A stretch of 64,000 nt of DNA from Pseudoselenomonas ruminantium (lineage in GTDB: Bacteria > Bacillota > Negativicutes > Selenomonadales > Selenomonadaceae): assembly GCF_900104055.1 (NCBI RefSeq), contig NZ_FNJQ01000002.1:88904-152903 (forward strand), read 5' to 3'. Position numbers and translations under genes: made by a program. Of this stretch, positions 16,758 through 23,794 are shown in pieces (within the stretch, counting starts at the first letter, position 1; each line of letters starts with the position of its first letter). The notes under the pieces are model-generated. The model searched no databases and was not told the origin of the DNA. It saw only the letters and a program-made list of their open reading frames with translations.

Positions 16758-16920
16758 AACGAGAAAACTGTTAAGTTATTTGTGTGCAATGATACAGCAA
16801 ATAACGAATGAAAAAGATGCCGTTTCTGATGCACAGATTAAGCTAGTGAATGATGCGACAAAAGGATATAACGAAATGATAAATCAGAAAAACAGGAGGG
16901 CTGACAATGGCAAGGTGTAG
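16747..16920 (+). CDS. Small helical phage protein
   Basis: 57 residues (MENETRKLLSYLCAMIQQIT...), predicted mostly helical. RBS AGGAGAG precedes ATG 16747. It ends RRADNGKV, nearly the same as the end of the previous small protein (RRADNGK), because the segment AGGAGRGCTGACAATGG is repeated at 16734 and ~16884 as the RBS and start of the following gene. Confidence 0.55.
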   Translation: MENETRKLLSYLCAMIQQITNEKDAVSDAQIKLVNDATKGYNEMINQKNRRADNGKV

Positions 16921-17188
16921 AGGCTGCGGCAAGGAGATAATTTTTGTAAAGTCACCGGCGGGGAAGTTTATCCCCTGCGACCCTTCAAAGGTGATTTTCT
17001 CAAGGCCAGGGGAAGGAAAAGCACGCGTTGTCAAGCTAAATGGGGAGGTTATTTCCTGCACGATTGGAACAGGAGACGATATATCGGAAGCGGTAGGAGT
17101 TGGCTATATTCCCCATTGGTCAACCTGCAAGGCGGCGAACCAGTTCAGAAAGAAGAAGGAAAGCCCGTTGCAGGGAACACTATTTTGA
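16907..17188 (+). CDS. Small zinc-ribbon-like phage protein
   Basis: 93 residues starting MARCRGCGKEIIFVKSPAGK. The motif CRGCGK with later FIPCD and a C-terminal HWSTCKAA resembles a common phage zinc-ribbon family. RBS AGGAGGG. Confidence 0.65.
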   Translation: MARCRGCGKEIIFVKSPAGKFIPCDPSKVIFSRPGEGKARVVKLNGEVISCTIGTGDDISEAVGVGYIPHWSTCKAANQFRKKKESPLQGTLF

Positions 17189-17207
17189 TTGACAGGAGGC
17201 AGAATAA

Positions 17208-17432
17208 ATGAGCGGAATTTGTGAACCTATTACGGAAGGGATATCCATAGCGAATGAAACGGGCGGGATCTTTATTTATCTCAAACCCGGCGACGAATGG
17301 GACTTCAAGCCGGACAAGAAACACGGCGACAGACTTCTCGTAAGAAACGGTTACGATATCGCCATTAGCATGACCGTTAAGCAGTTCTACGAAACGTTTA
17401 AGATTACCAAAAGAAAAGAGGCCATTGCATAA
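17208..17432 (+). CDS. Small phage protein, unknown
   Basis: 74 residues, predicted beta-rich, no recognised domain. RBS AGGAGG. Its stop overlaps the start of the DUF3310 gene. Confidence 0.55.
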   Translation: MSGICEPITEGISIANETGGIFIYLKPGDEWDFKPDKKHGDRLLVRNGYDIAISMTVKQFYETFKITKRKEAIA

Positions 17433-17692
17433 TGCAGGAATATGACAACGTGAACCACCCGGAACACTATCAAAATCCGGGTGGGGTTGAGACCATTGAT
17501 ATGATTGAGAATGTATTGGGGCTTGAAGGCTTTTTGGCCTACTGTTGGGGCAATGCGATTAAATATATTTGCCGCTGGAAGAAGAAAGGCGGCGTGGAGT
17601 CCTTGAATAAAGCCGTTTGGTACATTCAGAGGATTGAAAAGACCGAAGCGGCCATCATTAAGCAGAAACAGGAAAGAGGGGCAGAGCATTGA
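17432..17692 (+). CDS. DUF3310 family protein
   Basis: 86 residues. The family signature is clear: VNHPEHYQNPGGVETIDMIE, then FLAYCWGNAIKYICRWKKKGG, and LNKAVWYIQRIE. DUF3310 proteins are widespread in phages near nucleotide metabolism genes; their function is not settled. Confidence 0.85.
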   Translation: MQEYDNVNHPEHYQNPGGVETIDMIENVLGLEGFLAYCWGNAIKYICRWKKKGGVESLNKAVWYIQRIEKTEAAIIKQKQERGAEH

Positions 17693-17847
17693 CCAGCACG
17701 AGCAGAAAGACTCATAAACATACAAGGATTTCTTTGGAGTGGGGCGAGGAATACAGCTACTATGAGAGAAACGCGCAACTCCGTAAGGCGCAGGATCTTA
17801 TTGAACACCCCCACCATAAGCACCACGAAGGGAGGCGAAAGCATTGA
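17689..17847 (+). CDS. Small basic phage protein (candidate)
   Basis: 52 residues from a TTG that overlaps the DUF3310 stop, with GAGGGG ~10 bases upstream. His/Lys/Arg-rich. Supported by coupling and RBS only. Confidence 0.45.
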   Translation: MTSTSRKTHKHTRISLEWGEEYSYYERNAQLRKAQDLIEHPHHKHHEGRRKH

Positions 17848-17987
17848 AGCAAGGTTTTGCCAGCTTGTTTCGCAGATTTTCACGGCTGGCATTTCGGGTA
17901 CAACCGCCGAAGCACATCAAGAAACGGCAGAGGCGGCAGAGAGAAGCAAGGGACAGACGGCTGGGAAGAAGTTATTCCAGGCAGTAG
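17844..17987 (+). CDS. Very basic small phage protein (candidate)
   Basis: 47 residues from TTG 17844 (RBS AAGGGAGG eight bases upstream), overlapping the previous stop. About a third of its residues are Arg or Lys (RRFSRL, KKRQRRQREARDRR). A longer frame over the same DNA (17762-18043) lacks an RBS. Confidence 0.4.
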   Translation: MKQGFASLFRRFSRLAFRVQPPKHIKKRQRRQREARDRRLGRSYSRQ

Positions 17988-18052
17988 GAGGCAGGGCCGA
18001 AAGGCCCTGCTATGATTTTGATTTTTATTTAGGAAAAGATTAAAATAACTAC

Positions 18053-18592
18053 ATGAGAATGACGATACTACCAGCAAAGGAGCGAGCAATATTGAGAGAG
18101 TACAGCGATTACATCGAAACGACACGCAGTTACTTGAAAAGGTACAGCCAGTTCAAAGTGACTATTGCTAATCTGAATGATGATATTGAAGCGTATGAAC
18201 ACGCCATAGAGCTAGATATTGCGGCTCCAATTTCAAAGTATGACAGCCAGCCGGGAGGTGGAACCCCGGAGCTGAATGCAGTTGAGCAGTTAGCGGCGAA
18301 ACACGAGAAAATTATGGATATGATTCATAAGAACAAGGAAAGCATTCGGAACATAGAGAGGATCCTCCACAAGGTTGACCGGGCCATAAACGAGCTTAAG
18401 CCCGATGATAGATTCCTGATTAAGGGCCATTTTATTGATCATCGAAGCTGGGGAGATTTGAGCGCGGAAAAGTTCTTCACAGAGAAGTGGGCAAGGGAAC
18501 GGTCAAGGAAAGCTATAAAGGAAATGGCATTTATGATTTTCGGGAACAAGGCATTACCCGAACAACAACAATTATTCGTATTTTATGAGTAA
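18053..18592 (+). CDS. ArpU/DUF1492-like late transcription regulator
   Basis: 179 residues (or 177 from the next ATG). A long N-terminal helical region is followed by ELKPDDRFLIKGHFIDHRSW, GDLSAEKFF and a recognition-helix-like WARERSRKAIKEMAF, a sigma-70 region 4-like pattern seen in phage ArpU and DUF1492 proteins. Such proteins often close the early operon and turn on late genes, which matches its place before a terminator and the start of the next operon. Confidence 0.7.
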   Translation: MRMTILPAKERAILREYSDYIETTRSYLKRYSQFKVTIANLNDDIEAYEHAIELDIAAPISKYDSQPGGGTPELNAVEQLAAKHEKIMDMIHKNKESIRNIERILHKVDRAINELKPDDRFLIKGHFIDHRSWGDLSAEKFFTEKWARERSRKAIKEMAFMIFGNKALPEQQQLFVFYE

Positions 18593-18594
18593 GC

Positions 18595-18625
18595 AAGAGG
18601 CAGGAATTAACCTGCCTCTTTTTAT
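18595..18625 (+). terminator. Terminator of the early operon
   Basis: Perfect 10-bp stem AAGAGGCAGG (18595-18604) with CCTGCCTCTT (18611-18620), 6-base loop AATTAA and T-run to ~18623. It overlaps the end of the regulator gene's downstream sequence and ends early transcription. Confidence 0.92.
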
Positions 18626-18655
18626 TGTGGATAATGTGGGTAAAACTGTGGAAAA
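18626..18655 (-). other. Cluster of three DnaA-box-like sites
   Basis: TGTGGATAA at 18626-18634 is an exact inverse DnaA box (TTATCCACA). TGTGGGTAA (18635-18643) and TGTGGAAAA (18647-18655) each differ by one base and have the same orientation. AT-rich DNA follows (18670-18720). Possible phage origin or a DnaA-controlled region. Confidence 0.5.
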
Positions 18656-18710
18656 CTCAACCGACGAAAAACGCGGCATTTTCGGTTTATTTTTATATCG
18701 ATTTTATGTG

Positions 18711-18716
18711 TATAAT
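18711..18716 (+). promoter_or_regulatory. Possible late promoter -10 (TATAAT)
   Basis: A perfect TATAAT lies 139 bp before the first ParB gene, but no good -35 is seen 16-18 bp upstream (the DNA is T-rich). This fits an activator-dependent promoter, for which the ArpU-like protein just upstream is the natural candidate. Confidence 0.4.
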
Positions 18717-18793
18717 CATGGGCATAACGGTGCGGTTTTTGTCTTTTTTATGTGCGATAATAGTATCATCGAAAATTGAAAAACGGAAGCCAC

Positions 18794-18825
18794 AAGGCAC
18801 GAGCAAAACAGGTTCGGGCCTTTTT
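18794..18825 (+). terminator. Leader terminator-like hairpin before the ParB cassette
   Basis: AAGGCACGAGC (18794-18804) pairs with GTTCGGGCCTT (18812-18822) apart from one A/G mismatch and one G-U, followed by TTTTT. It lies between the putative promoter and the RBS of the ParB gene, so it could attenuate late transcription or be overridden by antitermination. Confidence 0.55.
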
Positions 18826-18854
18826 CATTGCAATAACATCTAGGAGGCAGGAAA

Positions 18855-19499
18855 GTGGAAACAAAGAAATTTAGGTTGATTGACATTAACCCGGCCCCGT
18901 ACAATCCACGAAAGGATCTACAGCCGGGAGAGGCGCAGTACGAAGCCATTAAGAACAGCATTGAGCAGTTCGGATTCGTTGAGCCGCTTATTGTGAATAT
19001 CCGGGACGGTAAGAACGTCCTCGTTGGGGGCCACCAGCGTTACAAGATTCTCTTGGAGCAGGGCGAGAAGGAAACAGAGGCCGCCATCGTAGACCTTGAC
19101 GAAGGCGAAGAAAAAGCCTTGAACATCGCCCTTAACAAGATTGACGGCGAATGGGATTGGGGCAAGCTGAAAGACCTTATTGGGGAGCTGGACAAGGAAG
19201 CAGTTACCTCCATTGGTTTCAGCAATGAGGAAGTTGATGATATTCTCCGGGAGCTGGAACAGGAAAGCGGAAGCGATGATGATTCGGCGCAGGAAGGGCA
19301 GGAAGCCTCAGAAGGCGACGAAGGGGAGGAAGATATAGGAGAGGCCGAAAACACCCCGGAGAAGCCTTTTGAGGTGTATTTGAGCTTTTCAACGCAGGAA
19401 GCCGCCGAAGCATGGCTGACAGAGCACGGCATAGAAAAAGAGTTTGACAGCACCCGCAACGTCATTCTCGATTACGCAAAGGAGGCGCGGGACGAATGA
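18855..19499 (+). CDS. ParB-like domain protein 1
   Basis: 214 residues, GTG start with RBS TAGGAGG. N-terminal ParB/Srx fold: PAPYNPRKDL, ESIxxFG-type helix (IEQFGFVEPLIVN), VGGHQRYKIL, then ALNKIDGEWDWGKL and GFSNEEVDDIL. The C-terminal half is very acidic, then ends in a small folded region. In phages this domain often precedes DNA methylases or modification genes. It is paralogous to the next gene, which it overlaps by 4 bases. Confidence 0.85.
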   Translation: METKKFRLIDINPAPYNPRKDLQPGEAQYEAIKNSIEQFGFVEPLIVNIRDGKNVLVGGHQRYKILLEQGEKETEAAIVDLDEGEEKALNIALNKIDGEWDWGKLKDLIGELDKEAVTSIGFSNEEVDDILRELEQESGSDDDSAQEGQEASEGDEGEEDIGEAENTPEKPFEVYLSFSTQEAAEAWLTEHGIEKEFDSTRNVILDYAKEARDE

Positions 19500-20086
19500 G
19501 ACTTGAAGAAAAGAGCCTGTCCGAGCTGAACGCGGCGACGTACAACCCTCGCGTGACGTTGGAACCGGGTATGGAAGAATTTGAGAAGCTGAAAACGAGC
19601 ATAGAGCATTTTGGGGACGTGGAGCCTATTGTTTGGAACGAGCGAACCGGGAACGTCGTCGGAGGCCATCAGCGGTTACAGGTTCTTAAGTTCTTAGGTC
19701 GGGAGACGGCGACCGTTTCCGTGGTTGACCTTGGGGAGAAGGAAGAAAAGCTCCTTAACCTTGCACTCAACAAAGCAAAAGGCGAATGGGACAACGCGAA
19801 GCTGGAAAAGATGTTGCGCGATATGGACACCGAGAACTTGTATTTTACCGGGTTCGGTCCCGACGAAATAGCAGTTATGCTTGCCAGCAACGACGGCATA
19901 GACGACGAAGATTGGGACGAAGGCGACAACGACTGGCAGGACGATGTGAACTTTTACGGGGCCGCTTGGATTATCACGGCACGATTCAGGAACGCAGAGG
20001 AAGCTCAGGCATTTATTGATCGGGAAGGATTACCGGGAGTGTGCAAGGCGAACAGTAATACGACGGTTATTAGGTTCGGGGAGTAA
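19496..20086 (+). CDS. ParB-like domain protein 2 (paralogue)
   Basis: 196 residues, sharing with its neighbour the motifs AATYNPRVTL, IEHFGDVEPIVW, VGGHQRLQVL, LALNKAKGEWDNAKL and TGFGPDEIAVML, then an acidic linker and a similar terminal region. A tandem duplication with divergence is the simplest explanation. ParB-type domains can be CTPases or nucleases; which applies here cannot be told from sequence. Confidence 0.85.
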   Translation: MRLEEKSLSELNAATYNPRVTLEPGMEEFEKLKTSIEHFGDVEPIVWNERTGNVVGGHQRLQVLKFLGRETATVSVVDLGEKEEKLLNLALNKAKGEWDNAKLEKMLRDMDTENLYFTGFGPDEIAVMLASNDGIDDEDWDEGDNDWQDDVNFYGAAWIITARFRNAEEAQAFIDREGLPGVCKANSNTTVIRFGE

Positions 20087-20092
20087 CGGCCT

Positions 20093-20599
20093 ATGATATT
20101 CGTGATTATAGGGCAGGCCGGGGCCGGGAAAACGTCTTTCGTCAAAAGGCAGTTTCTTCAAGGCGAGCTTGAAGTCGTTGAAGATCTTGTTACCTACACC
20201 ACCAACGGCAAATATTGCGCCATGGGGAAATATAACGTGGGGATTCGTTGCGAGGGCACGGATACACTCAGTTATTCAGCCGGGGAGGCTATACGGCGGC
20301 AGGTTGAAAAGCTGGTTATGCAGGGCAAGCACATCGTCCTAGAAGGAGACAGGATAAACAACGCGGCTATGATGAAGTTCCTTATGCGGTATTCGGAGCA
20401 CGTTCAGTTAGTTCTTGTCTATTGCAGTATTACAGAGTCTATGCGGCGACTGCGGGCGGCAGGTTCGGACATAACACCGGCATTTGTGAAGGCGACCAAA
20501 ACAAAGAGCAAAAACAACTTTCTGAAGTACAGGAAGTATTTCAGAGGCAAGGCGATAAATACGGAGGCGAAAGAGATTGGGAGAAAGACCACAGATTAA
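20093..20599 (+). CDS. P-loop kinase-like protein
   Basis: 168 residues starting MIFVIIGQAGAGKTSFVKRQ, with Walker A GQAGAGKT at residues 7-14, a middle HIVLEGDRIN segment (Walker B-like) and a basic helical end. It resembles adenylate-kinase-type phage P-loop enzymes, some of which phosphorylate modified bases in DNA. Substrate unknown. Its 3' end overlaps the radical SAM gene. Confidence 0.75.
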   Translation: MIFVIIGQAGAGKTSFVKRQFLQGELEVVEDLVTYTTNGKYCAMGKYNVGIRCEGTDTLSYSAGEAIRRQVEKLVMQGKHIVLEGDRINNAAMMKFLMRYSEHVQLVLVYCSITESMRRLRAAGSDITPAFVKATKTKSKNNFLKYRKYFRGKAINTEAKEIGRKTTD

Positions 20600-21872
20600 G
20601 CAGAACTATCCATCACCACGATGGAGCATGGAGATTCCTGATTGCTCCATGCCTATGACATTCGACACATACAGCAAGTGTGCATACAACTGTTTGTATT
20701 GTTTCGCGTTTTTTCAAAAGAGCCACACTTTGAAGGGCTACAACAGCAAGAAGAACGCAGGACAGATTGAGATTCGGAGCGTAGACCCGAAGAAGGTCAT
20801 TGACCTATTCGAGAAAGCTTTTGCTCACGACGAAAGCGCAAGCGCGGTACAAAAGCAATTCTTCCCATATATCCAGGCAAGGAAGATTATGCAGTGGGGC
20901 GGCCTTGCAGACGAATTTGACGAATGGGAACGGCGATACGGCGTGACGCTGGAACTTCTCAAGTATTTCGACAAGATTGACTACCCGCTTTCTTTCAGTA
21001 CCAAAGCGGCATGGTGGACACAGGACGAAAGATACATGAGCCTTTTCCGAAAGCACAAGCACAACTGGCACGTCAAGATTTCCATTATCACGGCAGACGA
21101 CCACAAAGCAAAAGCGATGGAAAAAGGCGTTCCCAGCTCCACCGCCCGCCTTAAGGCTATCTCAAACCTTGCAAAGGCAGGGATTCATGTTACGTTGCGT
21201 CTGCGACCTTTTATTATCGGCGTAAGCAACGATTGGAAGGAGCTTATCACGAAGGCGGCAGAGGCCGGAGCTGATTCCGTTACTACTGAATTCTTCTGCA
21301 TGGAGAGCAGAGCTGACGCGGAATTAAAAGCCCGCTACGCGGCCATGAGCAAGGTTTGCGGGTTTGATATTCACTCCTTCTACATGAAGAACAGCAAGCA
21401 GAACGGGTACAAACGGCTTTCCCGAAAGATTAAGGCCCCGATTATCCGAGAAATGCGAGACTACACGCACAAGCTCGGATTGCGGTTCCATGTGTCGGAC
21501 GCTTTCTGCCGGGAGTGTAACGACGCTTGTAATTGTTGCGGCGTTCCTCCCGAGTGGAATGTGAGTCAGGGGGGGCAGATTGGGCAGGCCATTATCATTG
21601 CGCGGACGAAGGGCGAAGTCAGATTTTCGGATATCAAGCCGGAGATTTACAAGTTTTTCAACGGGTTCAGATGGGCCAGCGCACAGGAATACAACACCGG
21701 GAGCAACAAAGCCCGTGCCCTTAAGTACGATATGACGATGGCAGAGTTCCTTCGGAACAACTGGAACAACGTCAAAGGAGCGACAAGCCCCGCGAATGGT
21801 TACGGCGGCATTTTGAAGCCTTGCGGCGTTGATGAAAATGGAGATGTCATTTACAAATACAATGGCAAGTAG
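20577..21872 (+). CDS. Radical SAM protein
   Basis: 431 residues from TTG 20577 (GGAGG nine bases upstream). The cluster motif CAYNCLYC (Cys 35, 39, 42) binds the radical-generating 4Fe-4S. A second Cys-rich segment near residue 315 (CRECNDACNCCG) may hold another cluster. The central part fits a TIM-barrel (ISIITAD, HVTLRLRPFIIG). The overall layout is reminiscent of spore-photoproduct-lyase-like enzymes. Reaction unknown; with the ParB and kinase genes it may modify DNA bases. Confidence 0.8.
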   Translation: MGERPQIKQNYPSPRWSMEIPDCSMPMTFDTYSKCAYNCLYCFAFFQKSHTLKGYNSKKNAGQIEIRSVDPKKVIDLFEKAFAHDESASAVQKQFFPYIQARKIMQWGGLADEFDEWERRYGVTLELLKYFDKIDYPLSFSTKAAWWTQDERYMSLFRKHKHNWHVKISIITADDHKAKAMEKGVPSSTARLKAISNLAKAGIHVTLRLRPFIIGVSNDWKELITKAAEAGADSVTTEFFCMESRADAELKARYAAMSKVCGFDIHSFYMKNSKQNGYKRLSRKIKAPIIREMRDYTHKLGLRFHVSDAFCRECNDACNCCGVPPEWNVSQGGQIGQAIIIARTKGEVRFSDIKPEIYKFFNGFRWASAQEYNTGSNKARALKYDMTMAEFLRNNWNNVKGATSPANGYGGILKPCGVDENGDVIYKYNGK

Positions 21873-21900
21873 GAGCCAATAGCAAGAGGGGGAAGGAGGC

Positions 21901-22407
21901 TTGAAGAAAACAGATAGTGCCTACCCTTGGGAACGCCAACCGGGGGAGACAGAAAAAGCCTACGAGGCGTTCTCGATTTACAAAAATTTCGGTCCGGGGC
22001 GGCAGGTTATAGCCGTAGCGCGAACGTTACAAAAAAGTTACACTCTTGTCCGTAGGTGGAGGAAACAATACGGCTGGGAGGAAAGAGTCGCGGCGTACGA
22101 CCGGGAAAACGACCGCAAGGAGCAGTTGGAAGTCCAAAAAGCCCGAAAAAAGATGATTGAACGCCATATCAAAATAGGCACATCTATTCAAGGCAAAGCC
22201 TTACAGGCGTTGGAGAAAATGAAGCCGGAGGAAATGAAGCCTGCGGACATACGGGAATTTTTGCGGTTCGGCACGATGTTAGAGAGCGAAAACAGGCAGA
22301 AGCAGGATAATAAGCAGGCAGGGAGTGAGCAGAACACGGCCCTCCTGCTGGCAGAGATTTTGGAAAAGGCATGGGGGAACGATAAAGACGATGGCGGCGA
22401 ATGTTGA
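21901..22407 (+). CDS. terS: Terminase small subunit
   Basis: 168 residues, TTG start with AAGGAGG. N-terminal HTH-like region (YKNFGPGRQVIAVARTLQKS followed by YTLVRRWRKQYGWEERVAAYD) is typical of DNA-recognising small terminases, followed by a coiled-coil oligomerisation region. Overlaps the large subunit start by 17 bases. Confidence 0.8.
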   Translation: MKKTDSAYPWERQPGETEKAYEAFSIYKNFGPGRQVIAVARTLQKSYTLVRRWRKQYGWEERVAAYDRENDRKEQLEVQKARKKMIERHIKIGTSIQGKALQALEKMKPEEMKPADIREFLRFGTMLESENRQKQDNKQAGSEQNTALLLAEILEKAWGNDKDDGGEC

Positions 22408-23794
22408 GGAATTTGCACAGCAAATGAAGCGGTACATTACAGATCCGGCGGCGTTTGTTGTCAACGTTTTGGACGCGCACCCGGACAAGTGGCAAGAAGA
22501 AGCCTTGCAGGCCATTGGGACAAAGCCCCGGATTTCTGTAAGGTCAGGACACGGCGTAGGGAAAACGGCTTTCGAGGCTTGGTGTGTGAGCTGGTTTCTG
22601 TTTACGCGGCCTTATCCGAAAATTCCATGCACGGCCCCGACTCAACAGCAGTTATTTGACATACTGTGGCCGGAGATTTCAAAGTGGCTGAAACGTTCCC
22701 CGTTACTGGACGAGCTTTTCGAGTGGCAAAAGACGAAGGTTACAATGCGGGCAATGCCTGAAAGGTGGTTCGCCACCGCAAGGACAGCCAGCAAGCCTGA
22801 AAATATGGCAGGTTTCCACGAAGAACATTTGCTATTTATCTGTGACGAGGCCAGCGGCATTGACGACGGGATTTACGAGACCATCGAAGGCGCGCTGACG
22901 ACCTCGGACGCGAAGTTGATTCTTTGCGGCAACCCGACGAAGAATAGCGGCGTGTTTAAGCGGTCATTCTTCGAGGATAGAGATTTGTATTGGACGAAGC
23001 GCGTTTCCTGCATGGACGCGGCCCGCGTATCTGACGAATACAGCCAGCGACTCATTAAGCAATACGGCATGGATTCAGACGTTGTCCGGGTTCGTGTTCT
23101 CGGGGAGTTCCCGAAGGCAGAGCCGGACGGCCTTATCCCTCTTGAACTTGTGGAAGCCGCTATGATGAGGGACGCGGAAACAGACGTAGACGCGGACGTC
23201 ATGCTCGATGTGGGCGCGGATATAGCGCGATTCGGCGACGATGAAACGATTATCGTGCCACGGATAGGGAGCAAGGTACTCGGATTGTTTCACTTCACAA
23301 AGCAGGATCTAATGACCACCTGCGGCAAGCTGTTGAACATCACGAAGGGCATGATGAAGGACTATGCAAAGCCTTTCGCTACTATTCGCGTCGATGATGA
23401 CGGCGTGGGCGGCGGCGTCACAGACCGATTGAGGGAGGTTATTCTTCAGGACGGTCTAAACATTGATGTGGTGGCCTGCCACAACGGCGGCAGAGCCAAC
23501 GACAAGGAGCATTATGCAAACTGGGTAACAGAGCAATGGTGTGGACTTAAACAACGCCTTGTAGACGGGGATATTTCCTTGCCACAGGACGACGAACTCG
23601 CGGCGCAGTTATCCACCCGCAAATATTCCGTGAACAGCCGCGACCAAATCATTTTGGAGGATAAAAAGAGCTACAAAAAGAGGATACACCGCTCGCCTGA
23701 CCGGGCAGACGCTTTAGTGCTTGCCTTCGCGAACGGGGGCGAGACAGATCCAGGACTGGCGGCGTTATTAGGAGGGGTAAAGCTGTATGGATAA
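22391..23794 (+). CDS. terL: Terminase large subunit
   Basis: 467 residues from ATG 22391. ATPase: GHGVGKT (Walker A, ~53-59), LLFICDEAS (Walker B), CGNPTKNSG coupling motif. Nuclease: DVGADIARFGDDE, later VDDDGVGGG and SPDRADALVLAF acidic motifs. It packages phage DNA into proheads. It overlaps the portal start by 8 bases. Confidence 0.93.
   Translation: MAANVEEFAQQMKRYITDPAAFVVNVLDAHPDKWQEEALQAIGTKPRISVRSGHGVGKTAFEAWCVSWFLFTRPYPKIPCTAPTQQQLFDILWPEISKWLKRSPLLDELFEWQKTKVTMRAMPERWFATARTASKPENMAGFHEEHLLFICDEASGIDDGIYETIEGALTTSDAKLILCGNPTKNSGVFKRSFFEDRDLYWTKRVSCMDAARVSDEYSQRLIKQYGMDSDVVRVRVLGEFPKAEPDGLIPLELVEAAMMRDAETDVDADVMLDVGADIARFGDDETIIVPRIGSKVLGLFHFTKQDLMTTCGKLLNITKGMMKDYAKPFATIRVDDDGVGGGVTDRLREVILQDGLNIDVVACHNGGRANDKEHYANWVTEQWCGLKQRLVDGDISLPQDDELAAQLSTRKYSVNSRDQIILEDKKSYKKRIHRSPDRADALVLAFANGGETDPGLAALLGGVKLYG

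Noticed and set aside
17762..18043. A 93-codon frame overlapping small genes
   Set aside because: No RBS, and it conflicts with two coupled TTG-start frames that have one. Kept only as an alternative.
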